DNA of 64,000 bases. Source: Seleniibacterium sp963677135 (GTDB lineage: Bacteria; Desulfobacterota; Desulfuromonadia; Desulfuromonadales; Geopsychrobacteraceae). Each line of letters starts with the position of its first letter. Position 1 is the first letter of the stretch. The translations under genes were made by a program, and so were the position numbers. Positions 15,204-24,769 of the stretch are shown one piece after another. A model generated the notes under the pieces. That model made no database searches, was not told the origin of the DNA, and worked only from the letters and a program-made list of their open reading frames with translations. The stretch is from contig CAXXLS010000002.1 in the NCBI GenBank assembly GCA_963677135.2, forward strand, positions 124,001 to 188,000. Reading direction: 5' to 3'.

Positions 15204-16583
15204 TTATCCCTCCTTGCTTGAGGATGCATTTTTAATCGATGATTCAAACTTCTGCAACAGCTCTTCGAAAGCGAGTGAAAACCCGGGCTGGTTGCGATGG
15301 GCGTTGCCGGCGATGGTCACCCTGGTTTTGCCGCCCTGTTCTTCAAGCCGGATCCAGATCCGTTTGTGGGAAAAGAAGAAGGCGGTCAGCGAGCCGAAAA
15401 CCATCAGGAAACAGCCGGCCCAGACGATGTTGACGCCGGGATCCTTGGCGACCTGAAGACCGGTGAACTGAGGCTGATCGATTTCCAGCAGGGAAAAGCT
15501 GAAGACTCCGCCACGCTTGACGTCGAATTCGGGATAATTCTGCCAGACCACAAAGGGGTTGCCATGTTTGCCGTCCGGAGTATTGACATGAAGCTGGATG
15601 GCGGGACCGAAGTTGCGGTCGTTGTCGGTAAAGTCGGTGACCGCAAAGGCATAACCGTTGGGCAGCTTGACATGCTGACCGCGGTTGGCGACCAGTTCCA
15701 TGGTGTCGCCACTTTCATTGTTCCTGACCCTGACCTTGAAGCGGGCATTGCCTGCCGCCCCGTAGCTGGACTGGTAAAAAGTGATCCCTTTGTAGGTGAG
15801 GGGATCATTGACCTCGATGGTCTTTTTGAGAATTTCCCGACCGTTCTCGAGGATGACCAGGTCGCTGTTGTAATCCTTGGGACGATTGCTGCCGGGGTAG
15901 TAGCTGACATTGAAGTCATCGCAGCGGATCGTAAAGCCGAGGGGGATGACGCCGCCGCTGCGGGACTGAACGCTGTCGACGGAGGTGCCTTCGACAATAT
16001 TCACCCAGGCCTTGTACCCCCAGACATTGCCGATGATCGCACCCGCCATGATGATCAGAATGGACAGGTGGGTCACATAGGCCCCGAAGCGGGAATAGAT
16101 CCCTTTCTGGGCAAAGAAGTAAAGCTTGCCGTCTTTCTCGGTTCTGACCGGCTTGGCGAACTCTTTGGACAGAAATTCGGACACGGCGTCCGCGGTCTCT
16201 TCCACGCTCTTTTTGCTGGTCAGGTCACCCCGGTTGGCGGAATTCTTGAGCAGCCCTTCGCCCGGTACCAGGGTTGGTTCTTTGACGAACTTCCAGACCC
16301 GCGGGAAGTTCTTGATGGAACAGCAGATCAGGTTGACGCTGAACAGCGCCAGAATACCGATAAACCAGGTGGAGTGGTACATGTCGATAAACTGGAGCTT
16401 TTTGAACAGTTCATAGTTGCTTTGCCCGTACTCGCGGATGTATTCCGCAGCAGGGGCATTCTGCTGGATGACCGTTCCGATGATCGAGGTGGCGGCCAGC
16501 AGCAGGAGCAGGATAATAGTCAGCTTCAGGGAACAGAAGAAATCCCAGATGCGTTCGGTCATGTCTTTTTTATTCGCAGCCAA
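15204..16583 (-). CDS. resB: Cytochrome c biogenesis protein ResB
   Basis: The 459-residue protein has three N-terminal membrane helices (the first in FFCSLKLTIILLLLLAATS), a large periplasmic domain and a last helix near residue 390 (IVWAGCFLMVFGSLTAFFFS), as in ResB/Ccs1. Motifs include FIDMYHSTWFIGILALFSVN, LICC and YSRFGAYVTHLSILIIMAGA. The start is TTG 16583: AGGAG lies 6 nt upstream, whereas the next ATG (16562) has no ribosome binding site and would shorten the conserved N-terminus. First gene of the resB-ccsA pair. Confidence 0.93.
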   Translation of the reverse strand: MAANKKDMTERIWDFFCSLKLTIILLLLLAATSIIGTVIQQNAPAAEYIREYGQSNYELFKKLQFIDMYHSTWFIGILALFSVNLICCSIKNFPRVWKFVKEPTLVPGEGLLKNSANRGDLTSKKSVEETADAVSEFLSKEFAKPVRTEKDGKLYFFAQKGIYSRFGAYVTHLSILIIMAGAIIGNVWGYKAWVNIVEGTSVDSVQSRSGGVIPLGFTIRCDDFNVSYYPGSNRPKDYNSDLVILENGREILKKTIEVNDPLTYKGITFYQSSYGAAGNARFKVRVRNNESGDTMELVANRGQHVKLPNGYAFAVTDFTDNDRNFGPAIQLHVNTPDGKHGNPFVVWQNYPEFDVKRGGVFSFSLLEIDQPQFTGLQVAKDPGVNIVWAGCFLMVFGSLTAFFFSHKRIWIRLEEQGGKTRVTIAGNAHRNQPGFSLAFEELLQKFESSIKNASSSKEG

Positions 16584-16677
16584 AGTTGTCTCCTAAACAA
16601 GATATCCATCGAAATATGACAGATTTGGTCAATATAGCCAGTAGGCCTGGCACCGTCAACCAATGTTTAGGCAGGAA

Positions 16678-17121
16678 TCAATGGCGCAGCACGACTGTTT
16701 TCAGGTGGGACAAGATCTGGTTGGAATGGTGGGGCAGCTGAAGAAACCGTTTTGGCAGGTGGTTTTCACAGAAGCGGGCGGATTGAGACTGTTCGGCACG
16801 GCATTCGGGCAGTGGCGTGCGCGGATCATGGACCAGGGGATGGGAGGCTTCCTGTTCGGTGCGGAATGAGGGGCCGCCCAGGTCCCGTTGTGCAGGGACT
16901 GACTGATGGCACGATTTACTCTTGCAGGTGCTGTTCTGGCAGGTGTCCTGAACAGGCGTGCCGGCGATGTCCAGATGGCAGCTGTTGACCTGCGGGGAGG
17001 GCATGCAGATATCCTGAGGCCGCTGACAGGCATACGTTGACGAAAAGAACCCGGTCAGAACGAGACACGTTATGACAAGAAGGGTTGCCTGTAAATATGT
17101 CACTCTGCTGGTCTGTGCCAC
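16678..17121 (-). CDS. Hypothetical cysteine-rich secreted protein
   Basis: The 147-residue frame begins at a GTG with GAAGAGG about 10 nt upstream. Residues 8-31 look like a signal peptide or membrane anchor (YLQATLLVITCLVLTGFFSS), followed by eight or so cysteines in about 45 residues (CQRPQDICMP, CHLD, DTCQNSTCKSKSCHQ) and a His/Arg-rich tail. No family was recognised. The cysteine cluster suggests disulfides or metal binding. It could be a chance frame; the signal-like segment placed directly before the cysteines is the main argument for it. Confidence 0.4.
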   Translation of the reverse strand: MAQTSRVTYLQATLLVITCLVLTGFFSSTYACQRPQDICMPSPQVNSCHLDIAGTPVQDTCQNSTCKSKSCHQSVPAQRDLGGPSFRTEQEASHPLVHDPRTPLPECRAEQSQSARFCENHLPKRFLQLPHHSNQILSHLKTVVLRH

Positions 17122-17276
17122 GAACCGGTTCGCCTCTTCTCTGTGAGCAGCCCATCGGGCAGGTCATTCTGATCTGCCCGACGGGACCTTGGTTGTTCTT
17201 CGGGATCCGTTCAGCGCGTCGGAAAAATTCGAGCTATATAATATTCCAGATTCGGTTTTATCTCCTAGCGAAAAAT

Positions 17277-18152
17277 CTACAGCCCGACCTCTTTCAATTG
17301 TTCCAGCACCTTATGCTGTTCGGGTGAGACCTTCCTGGGGACCGCGACTTCGATGACGGCATACAGGTCACCGGCCGGATGCCTGCCCGTCGCGGCGACT
17401 CCGTATCCGCGCAGGCGGATTTTCTGGCCCGGCTGAATCCCGGCCGGGACCTTGATGCGCTTACTGCTGTCGAGGGTGGGAACCTCAACGGTTGTTCCCA
17501 GGCAGACGCCACTGAAGGGGACCTCAACCCTTACCAGAATGTCCCTCCCTTCGCGGGTGAAGACTGGATCCGGATCGATGGAAATCTGCAGGAAGAGATC
17601 GCCCGGCGGGCCGCCGGCCGGGCTGGGGCCCCCTTTGCCGGCAACCCTGAGCTTGCTGCCCGCTTCGATTCCCGGGGGGATCTTCACCTTGATCTGTTCG
17701 ACCTTGCCGTCGCTGCGGTAATCGATACGTCTTTCGCCCCCCTGAATCGCCAGCCGGAAGGGGATGCTGATCTGCATCGAATAGTCCTGCCCCTTGGTTG
17801 ACCGGGGGCGTCGGGAGCTGCGTCCGGCTCCGCCGAACAGCTGGCTGAACAGATCTTCTCCGCCAAAGCCGCTGCCGAAGATGTCACCCACGTTGATATT
17901 GCGGAAAATATCTTCCTGGGTGAAGCGCTGCTGGAAGCCCGCCGCTCCGAACTGGTCGTATTGACGACGCTTTTCAGGGTCAGACAGAACCGCATAGGCT
18001 TCGGTGATCTGTTTGAACTGCTCTTCCGCCTGTTTGTCGCCGGGGTTTTTGTCCGGGTGATACTTCTGGGCAAGTTTGCGATACGCTTTTTTTATGGTTG
18101 CCGCATCGGCACTGCGTTCAACACCAAGAATGCTATAATAATCCTTTGCCAT
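17277..18152 (-). CDS. DnaJ C-terminal domain protein, CbpA-type co-chaperone
   Basis: The 291-residue protein has an N-terminal J domain with the HPD signature (KYHPDKNPGD), a short Gly/Phe-rich linker (FGAAGFQQRF, GSGFGGEDLFSQLFGG) and the two beta-sandwich substrate-binding domains. There is no CxxCxGxG zinc finger, so it is a class B (CbpA-like) Hsp40 rather than DnaJ itself. It would stimulate DnaK ATPase activity and deliver unfolded clients. ATG 18152 (MAKDYYSILG) is preferred: TGGAGA lies about 10 nt upstream, while the ATG at 18161 is too close to it. Confidence 0.9.
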   Translation of the reverse strand: MAKDYYSILGVERSADAATIKKAYRKLAQKYHPDKNPGDKQAEEQFKQITEAYAVLSDPEKRRQYDQFGAAGFQQRFTQEDIFRNINVGDIFGSGFGGEDLFSQLFGGAGRSSRRPRSTKGQDYSMQISIPFRLAIQGGERRIDYRSDGKVEQIKVKIPPGIEAGSKLRVAGKGGPSPAGGPPGDLFLQISIDPDPVFTREGRDILVRVEVPFSGVCLGTTVEVPTLDSSKRIKVPAGIQPGQKIRLRGYGVAATGRHPAGDLYAVIEVAVPRKVSPEQHKVLEQLKEVGL

Positions 18153-18363
18153 AATTTCCATTCTCCATTGTAATTTAAACAGGTTAAATATAGGATTGCT
18201 GGTTTTAACCGTCAAGTGAATGCTGACACAAATGAGAGGGGAAATTGTGTTACAGATCTGATAAAAATCAAAACTTGATGTGTTTTCAAAAAAGGTTAGA
18301 ATCTGACGGGTAACCAGGATCCATGGCTACACGATATTGAAGAATTCTTTCAGGGGGGGGAGT

Positions 18364-18827
18364 ATGTCGGAGCTGGAATATCAGCGTACATATTCAACCT
18401 GGATTTCCCAGGGGATTGAAGCTGTCGAAAGCGGCAATACGGCGCTGGCACTGAAACTGTTCAGTGCCGTTCGCCCGGAAGATTTGTCCCCTTTGGCCAG
18501 TTCTTATCTGGCCTATTGTCTGGCTCGTGAACGTAAAATGACGGCAAAAGCCGTCAATATGGCCTTAAAAGCGATTCAGGCAGAGCGCTCACATCCGTTG
18601 CTTTATCTCAATCTTGGCCGGATCTATATGGCGATGGGGAATTCCAGAAAAGCTTTACAGGTTTACCGGCAGGGGCTGAAGTATCAGCAGAACCCATTGC
18701 TGCTTCGTCATATCGCACTGGTCTGTCCGCGCAAGCCGAGCCCGATACCTTTTTGAAGAGATCGAATCCGGTTAATGTCGCCCTTGGGAAACTTCGGGCG
18801 AAGTTACTGTCTGCTTTCGGCAGATAG
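18364..18827 (+). CDS. TPR repeat protein, frame broken near its C-terminus
   Basis: The zero frame (MSELEYQRTYSTWISQG) runs 130 residues to TGA at 18754-18756, after GGGGGG and a 3-nt gap before the ATG. It contains TPR-type helical pairs (about residues 15-50 and 60-115; HPLLYLNLGRIYMAMGNSRK, ALQVYRQGLKYQQNP). Moving to the -1 frame at the T run 18750-18754 continues it as LKRSNPVNVALGKLRAKLL to TAG 18825-18827. That tail is familiar from Geobacter-type TPR proteins, so the intact gene probably encoded about 154 residues and one T is missing. A sequencing error, mutation or frameshifting could explain it. Function unknown; probably protein-protein interaction. Confidence 0.6.
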
Positions 18828-18907
18828 CCCCGTTGATCCTGGTCTAGAGAACCGGACGTGTCATGGCGTCAGGTCTATTGGCTGGCATTCATGCAAAGGA
18901 GAGCTTC

Positions 18908-20316
18908 ATGTCTCGTATCGTTGTCATTGGTGGTGGTATCTCGGGACTGGCGACGGCCTATGCCATTGAAACTCTGGCCGCGGCAGAGAGCCTTGATGTC
19001 CAGACTCTTGTCATCGAGAAGGAAGATCGCTGCGGCGGTAAGATCTGGTCGCGCCAGGAAGAGGGCTATCTCTGTGAATGGGGGCCGAACGGATTTCTGG
19101 ACAACAAGCCGATGACTCTCGAGCTGTGCGACAAGCTTGGTATCAGGCACCAGCTCCTGCGCTCTAACGACAATGCCCGGAAACGATTTATCTATTCGAA
19201 CAAAGTTCTGCACCGGCTGCCGGAAAATGGTCCCTCTTTCCTCACATCAAAACTGATCTCCTGGCCGGGCAAATTCCGCCTTGCGGCAGAACTGCTGATC
19301 CCCAAGCGCTCTCCCCAGGGGGATGAGACGCTGGCTGATTTCGGACGGCGCAGGCTGGGAGCCGAGGCTCTCGACAAGCTGATTGCGCCGATGGTGTCCG
19401 GTATTTTCGCCGGAGATCCCGAAACCATGAGCCTGAAAAGCTGTTTTCCCGTATTTACGAGTTGGAGCAGGAATACGGGGGGCTTTTGAAAGCGATGATC
19501 CGTCTGGCCCGGAAAAAACGGGAGGAGCAGCGGGCCGGCAAGGTGGTGGCCAGTGCCGCCGGTCCCGGAGGGGTCCTGACCTCCTTCAGCGGAGGCATCC
19601 AGTTTCTGACCGATGCCCTTGCCGAGGCGGTTACGGGAGACCTTATGCTGGGAGCCGGCCTGACCAGGCTGACGCCCAAGGATGGCGGTTTTCTGCTCGA
19701 GCTTGACAATGGCAGTGTTCAGGAGGCCGACCTCGTGGTGTCCGCGACTCCCGCCTATGCGCTGGCGGATATTCTGGCAGACAGCCGTCCGGAGGCGTCG
19801 GAACAGCTCAGACAGATTCCCTATGCGGCCATGAACGTGATCTGCTTCGGTTATGAAAAAGCCCGGATCGCCCGCGATCTGGACGGGTTCGGGTACCTGA
19901 TTCCCAAAGCCGAGGGGCGGCACACCCTGGGGACCCTGTGGGATTCGAGTATTTTCAGCAGACGCGCACCCGAGGGGAAGGTTCTATTGCGGTCGATGAT
20001 GGGAGGAGCGACCAATCCCCAGGCCGTCTCCCTGAGTGATGAGGAGGTCAGGACCCGGACCATGGCCGATCTGCGTCAGATCATGGGCATCGATTGCGAG
20101 CCGGAGTTTGTCCGGATTTTCCGCCACCCCAAAGCCATTCCCCAGTATGTCCGGGGCCACGCCCAGCGGGTCGCCGGTGTCATGGAGCAGCTGGGTCAGC
20201 TGCCTGACCTGGTGGTGACGGGAAACGCCTTCAGCGGGGTGAGCCTGAATGATTGCGTGAACGCGGCCAACAAGGCGGCAGCCCAGGTGGTGGGAAGGCT
20301 TAAGAAACGGAGCTAG
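18908..20316 (+). pseudogene. hemG: Protoporphyrinogen oxidase (HemY/HemG type), single-base frameshift
   Basis: The gene starts at ATG 18908 behind AAGGAG and encodes MSRIVVIGGGISGLATAYAI, the FAD-binding motif, then DRCGGKIWSRQEEGYLCEWG and GPNGFLDNKPM, typical of oxygen- or quinone-linked protoporphyrinogen oxidase, which makes protoporphyrin IX for heme. The frame ends early at 19489 (SLKSCFPVFTS). Adding one base at the C run 19448-19450 continues it as SLKSCFPRIYELEQEYGGL through to TAG 20316, including the C-terminal VTGNAFSGVSLNDCVNA. The corrected protein would be 469 residues, normal for the family. A lost C, real or an error, is the simplest explanation. Confidence 0.85.
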
Positions 20317-21845
20317 GCGACGCTTTCCGCATTCCCCTCTTCGATCTCTTCTTCTTCGAGCTCCGTTGCGGTCACCCGGAGGGGGGAATAGGTCAGGTGC
20401 CTGAGCCCCCCGGCCGTAGTGTTTTCAATAATGGAGAGCGGTCCTGACAGCTCCATGGTGTTTTCTTCGCTGGTTTCCCCCAGGGAGATGACGACCCGTT
20501 CTCTCAGTGATCCCAGGACATTGATTTTGGGGTTGGCCGTCGGGTGTTCTTCCATTTGAAAACTGAGCAGTTCCTCGGTCAGTTTCTCGCGTTCGGTATC
20601 CAGGTTGACCTGGCGCTGGGTCAGAATGCCGATGCGCATTTCAATGGCTTCTCGCAGAACCGGGCGGAGGCCGTCCAGCGGCCGTTTCCTCTGGGTGTTC
20701 AGGTTTTCACCAATCTTTTTAATCTGTTCGATCACGCTTTTGACCCGGGCGCGCAGAAATTTCAGGCGGTCCGTTTCCGGGAAATAGACCCCGGAGGTCA
20801 CGTAGGTCTTCGTTCCGGCCCGGGCTCCCAGGGTCTTTACCTCAATCCCCTCCAGAGCGATACATTCCCCGCCCGAAACCACGCCTTTCTGGCAGAGAAT
20901 CTGACCTGTCGCCTTGACCGAGGAATTGCGGATCTCATGCTCGACGTGGACGTCTCCCCAGCATTCGATGCTCGCCTGGTTCAGGTAGCGGGTGCGCAGG
21001 GTTCCCTTGCAGCTGATCTTGCCGGTCCCCTTGCCGGTCATGCTGCCCAGGGTCACCGGGCCGCCGGACTGAATCTGGCAGGCTCCCACGGTCCCCGTGA
21101 CATTGATCCCCTTGGTGGCGGTAATGTTGAAGTCATCCAGGACGTCACCTTTGATATCGACAAAGCCGTTAAAGGTAATATGGCCGATATTGAAGTCGAC
21201 ATCGCCGGAAACGACCATTTCTTCAACGACGCTGATGACGTTGTTGTCGAAGACCGCCCGGCCGGCCTGGTCGGCAATCAGTTGCGTGCCATCCTCACTG
21301 AAGGAGACCCCGCTGCCGGCGCGGATCGGGGTGGGCTTGCCCGGTTTCGCCGGGATCGGTTTGCCGGTCGCGGTCACTCCCGGTTCGCCGTCTGTCGGTG
21401 GGTAGACCCTGCCGATCTGTTGGCCGATTTCGATATTGGAAAAACTCTGAATGTTTTTAAAATCGACCCGGCCGGATTCATCCTCGACCAGCTCGGTGCT
21501 GGAGTTTCCGGTTTCGACGATCAGTTCGAACCAGCCATCCTCACCATGAACCGGTTCTTTGCCGGAGGCGAGGAGAAAATCCTCGAGGTTTTCTCCTGAC
21601 GCCGCTTCCGAGCAGAAGATGGCGACCTGTTCCAGGTCGACGGCGCTGGTGATGTCATGGTTCCGGAGAATCGTGATCAGTTCTGCGGGGGGGATGCTGT
21701 TGTCCTTGTCGAAGACTTCGATATGGGCGTAGCATTCAAGTTCGTTGCGGCGAAATTCAAGGCGCAGCGCATAGGCGTCGGTGATGAATTCACCGATCTG
21801 TTTGGTGCCGACTTCAACGTGCTTTTCTGACTTTTTTAATACCAT
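20313..21845 (-). CDS. fapA: FapA family (DUF342) protein
   Basis: The 510-residue protein matches the FapA/DUF342 family: an N-terminal domain, a right-handed beta-helix of stacked short repeats (about residues 190-330; SGDVDFNIGHITFNGFVDIK, GDVLDDFNITATKGI, NVTGTVGACQIQSGG) and a C-terminal coiled coil of about 60 residues (FLRARVKSVIEQIKKIGEN). FapA proteins have been linked to flagellar or polar assembly in Vibrio; the role here is unknown. It converges on the protoporphyrinogen oxidase gene, overlapping by 4 nt, and stands alone. Confidence 0.88.
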   Translation of the reverse strand: MVLKKSEKHVEVGTKQIGEFITDAYALRLEFRRNELECYAHIEVFDKDNSIPPAELITILRNHDITSAVDLEQVAIFCSEAASGENLEDFLLASGKEPVHGEDGWFELIVETGNSSTELVEDESGRVDFKNIQSFSNIEIGQQIGRVYPPTDGEPGVTATGKPIPAKPGKPTPIRAGSGVSFSEDGTQLIADQAGRAVFDNNVISVVEEMVVSGDVDFNIGHITFNGFVDIKGDVLDDFNITATKGINVTGTVGACQIQSGGPVTLGSMTGKGTGKISCKGTLRTRYLNQASIECWGDVHVEHEIRNSSVKATGQILCQKGVVSGGECIALEGIEVKTLGARAGTKTYVTSGVYFPETDRLKFLRARVKSVIEQIKKIGENLNTQRKRPLDGLRPVLREAIEMRIGILTQRQVNLDTEREKLTEELLSFQMEEHPTANPKINVLGSLRERVVISLGETSEENTMELSGPLSIIENTTAGGLRHLTYSPLRVTATELEEEEIEEGNAESVA

Positions 21846-22048
21846 TATTCCAGCCGGAAAATTTAATGATTATCTGTCATTTCACGGATCCTAACATGTT
21901 TATCGGAAGATGAAGAAATTTTCTTTAACATCTTCTTGGTTTTTTAAAAAAGGGTTTGTTTCCCTGATCCGCTTGACGCTGGTTTTCTGGCTGGTTATTC
22001 TCCTTGCACCGGCTGCAGTATTTTCTGTATTGCGATAGACGAGGGATC

Positions 22049-22345
22049 ATGACCGACCTGCTGGAAAATTTCAAAACCGATCTTGCCGAGGTCAGCTGGC
22101 GAGAATTGCGCATCCACCTGCAGCGCGACGCCCTGATCCTGGTGGCCGGAACCGTGGACCTGGTGAGGGCCGCCGTGGCCGTTGCCGAGGATGACACGGC
22201 CAGCGTCCAGGCCTGGATCTCCTCCGGGCAACTCGGCAAGCCGGTCGCCACCCAGCTTGCCCGCTGGGAAAATGATGTCAGCAAACCGTTCCGGATGCTG
22301 ATTGTCAAACCCTTCATCCTGATTCAGGAAGTGGTGCATGGTTGA
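22049..22345 (+). CDS. DUF2288 family protein
   Basis: The 98-residue protein (MTDLLENFKTDLAEVSWREL) matches DUF2288: LxxxTAxVxWxEL opening, a VDLVRAAVAVAEDDTASVQA block, AWISSGQLGKP, and the closing FRMLIVKPFILIQEV. Function is unknown. ATG 22049 has GAGGGA 3-8 nt upstream; an upstream extension to 22004 is unlikely. It overlaps the next gene by 8 nt, so the two are probably co-translated. Confidence 0.8.
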   Translation: MTDLLENFKTDLAEVSWRELRIHLQRDALILVAGTVDLVRAAVAVAEDDTASVQAWISSGQLGKPVATQLARWENDVSKPFRMLIVKPFILIQEVVHG

Positions 22346-23009
22346 GTCCTTTGTCAGATCGCTGGCCGGTTACCGGGGCGAAGGCGTGTTCAACCCCTGG
22401 GGCGAGTCCGACCCGCAGCATGACCGGGATGACCTGGGGCCTGCAATCCGCAGCCGTCAGCTCCTGGGGTACCTGCAGGAGCGCATCGGCTTTGCCGACA
22501 CCCTGCTCTGTGCCGAGGCGATCGGCTACCAGGGCGGGCACTTCAGCGGTATTCCCATGACCTCGGAACGCCTGCTTCTGGGAGGGCTGAGCCACAAGCA
22601 GCTGACTCCGGATATGGTTTTCCGTCGGCCTGAGCCCGTGCGGACCAGCAAACCGGAACTGCGCCTCCATGGTTTTACCGAGCCGACCGCGACCGTTGTC
22701 TGGGGATTCTTTGCCGACCACGGGATCGATCCGCGCCGCGTGGTGCTGTGGAACGCCTTTCCCTGGCACCCCTTTCACCCGGCCCGCGGGCTGCTGACGA
22801 ACCGGACCCCCCGGGACGAAGAGCTGGCTGCAGGGCACCAGGTTCTGCTTGACCTGATCCGGATCGGCCGGTTCCGGCGCATTGTCGCCATCGGGGAAAA
22901 GTCCGCCGCCCAACTGAAACAATTGGGACTTTCCGCCGCGAAGGTCCGCCACCCGGCGAACGGTGGCGCGGGAAAGTTTCGCGCCCAGATGCAGGCACTG
23001 CTTGGTTGA
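22338..23009 (+). CDS. Uracil-DNA glycosylase family protein
   Basis: The 223-residue protein carries a divergent but recognisable uracil-DNA glycosylase superfamily layout: GEGVFNPWGESDP near the N-terminus, an IGYQGGHFSGIPMTSERLL segment resembling the water-activating loop region, the central LWNAFPWHPFHP strand with an Asn that would contact uracil, and the C-terminal VRHPANGGAGKFR with the intercalation-loop His. These suggest base-excision repair, but activity and substrate are not proven. It overlaps the DUF2288 gene and is followed closely by the KAP-type NTPase. Confidence 0.75.
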   Translation: MVESFVRSLAGYRGEGVFNPWGESDPQHDRDDLGPAIRSRQLLGYLQERIGFADTLLCAEAIGYQGGHFSGIPMTSERLLLGGLSHKQLTPDMVFRRPEPVRTSKPELRLHGFTEPTATVVWGFFADHGIDPRRVVLWNAFPWHPFHPARGLLTNRTPRDEELAAGHQVLLDLIRIGRFRRIVAIGEKSAAQLKQLGLSAAKVRHPANGGAGKFRAQMQALLG

Positions 23010-23092
23010 TTGCCTGAACGGCCCCTTGCCCGCCCCGTGAAACGGGCTTTGCCGGTGACATAAACAACGTCTTGATGCCATACGAGGTGGTC

Positions 23093-24769
23093 ATGTCGGT
23101 TGAGATTATCCAGCAGCAGATCGAGCGTTTTCTCAGCAGCGAAGCTCCCGAGGTGATGTCGATCAAAGGGGATTGGGGGGTCGGCAAAACCTATGCCTGG
23201 AACAAATACCTGAATTTCGCAAAAAACAAGAACAAGATCGCTCTGCCGAAATATTCCTACGTCTCCCTGTTCGGGATCAACTCCCTGAGCGATCTGAAAT
23301 TCGCGATTTTCGAGAATATCGTCGAAAACAAATTTATCGGTCGCAAGCCGACCCTGGAAAGCTTCAAAAGCAATACCGCTGAGCTGATCAGCCAGTTCAG
23401 CAGGAAATCCTTTCCCCTGGCTCAGGGGAACCGTTCCTTTGAGCCCTACCACGGGATCTTCGACACGCTGCTTTTTCTGTCCCTGGAAAAAACCATCATC
23501 TGCATCGATGATTTCGAGCGCAAGGGCAAGGGGATTGCGGCCCAGGACATTCTGGGCCTGATCAGCCTCCTCAAGGAGCAGAAGAAGTGTAAGATCATTC
23601 TTATCCTCAATGATGAAATTCTGGGAGGGGAGTCGTCTCTCGACTATGTCAAATTACGGGAAAAAGTGATCGATACCGAGCTGCGGTTCGCGCCGACTGC
23701 CGATGAGTGCGTCGGGATCGCCCTGACCAACGGACGCCTCGCGCATCTCCTCGGGTCTTACGTGATGAAGCTGAAGATCAGTAACATCCGGATCCTGAAG
23801 AAGATCGAAAAGCTGGCCGCCCAGTTGGTGTCCCTGCTCAAGGATTACGACGAGGCGGTTCTCGACCGGGCGATGCGCACCGTGACCCTGCTGACCTGGT
23901 GTTACTACAGCCAGTCGAGCGAGGTCCCGGATCTGGGGTTCGTGCTGAGCCGCAGCAACGCGTTCGGTGACCTCGATGATGAGGGGCTGTCGACCCAGCA
24001 GCAGGTCTGGTGTTCTTTACTGCGCCATTACGACAACTATGTCTTTGACGAGTTCGACACTCAGATCGCCAGGCTGGTCGAGAACGGGTACCTGAACGAA
24101 CAGAAACTCCACGCCGATGCGGCCCTGTATGCTGAAAAAATCCGCCAGGACAAATCCCAGTCGTCCTTTCAGACCGCCTGGGCCAAGTTCAACGAATCCT
24201 TCGATGACAATGCCCAGGAGGTCATCGACAACCTCTCCGCCAGCTTTCAGCACGGGGCAAAGTACATCAGTCCCGCCAACCTGGACGGCGCTGTCCGATT
24301 GCTGCGCTATCTTGGCAGAGACAAACTGGCGACCAGGATCATCGATCTCTATATTGAAAAGCGGCAGAGCGAGATCGCTCTTTTTAATCTGGACAACGGC
24401 CTGTTAAACGGCAATATCAGGGATCCGGAGGTCATCGCCAAGTTCGAAAGGAAATTCGAATCGATGCGTGGCCAGCATTCCCTCGAAGATCTCTGCGAGA
24501 GGCTTCTCGAAAATAATACCAGCCGCGACGAGGAAGAAATCCTGTTGTCCCAGGCCCCGGTCGCTGAGTACATCGAACTGTTCAAAAGCCACAAGGAACC
24601 TCACCTGTCCCGATATATCGACCTGTGCCTGAAATTCGGCAGGCTGGGGGGCGCTACGGAGCACCAGGAGATGATTTCGGACAAGGCGACGGCGGCCCTG
24701 AAACGCATCGGCCGCGAAAGCAAGCTGAATGCCAGCCGGGTCAGGCGCTTCGGCATCAGCGTTGACTGA
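23093..24769 (+). CDS. KAP-type P-loop NTPase
   Basis: The 558-residue protein has a Walker A motif GDWGVGKT at residues 26-33, a Walker B motif IICIDDFER around 135-143 and an NDE sensor-like segment (IILILNDEILGG), as in KAP and related P-loop fold proteins. No transmembrane insertion is evident. The remaining about 370 residues are helical and not recognised. ATG 23093 is chosen because GAGGTGG lies just upstream; ATG 23075 is the alternative. Many soluble KAP-like NTPases act in phage defence or are carried on mobile DNA, but nothing here proves that. It stands alone, which fits a single-gene system. Confidence 0.75.
   Translation: MSVEIIQQQIERFLSSEAPEVMSIKGDWGVGKTYAWNKYLNFAKNKNKIALPKYSYVSLFGINSLSDLKFAIFENIVENKFIGRKPTLESFKSNTAELISQFSRKSFPLAQGNRSFEPYHGIFDTLLFLSLEKTIICIDDFERKGKGIAAQDILGLISLLKEQKKCKIILILNDEILGGESSLDYVKLREKVIDTELRFAPTADECVGIALTNGRLAHLLGSYVMKLKISNIRILKKIEKLAAQLVSLLKDYDEAVLDRAMRTVTLLTWCYYSQSSEVPDLGFVLSRSNAFGDLDDEGLSTQQQVWCSLLRHYDNYVFDEFDTQIARLVENGYLNEQKLHADAALYAEKIRQDKSQSSFQTAWAKFNESFDDNAQEVIDNLSASFQHGAKYISPANLDGAVRLLRYLGRDKLATRIIDLYIEKRQSEIALFNLDNGLLNGNIRDPEVIAKFERKFESMRGQHSLEDLCERLLENNTSRDEEEILLSQAPVAEYIELFKSHKEPHLSRYIDLCLKFGRLGGATEHQEMISDKATAALKRIGRESKLNASRVRRFGISVD

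Noticed and set aside
15297..16619. A 440-codon plus-strand frame opposite resB
   Set aside because: ResB is unambiguous on the other strand; the plus-strand frame has no supporting motifs.
18750..18756. Programmed -1 frameshifting in the TPR gene as the preferred explanation
   Set aside because: The site is not a canonical X-XXY-YYZ heptamer, the T run is only five long, and other genes here show similar one-base breaks, so a missing base is simpler.
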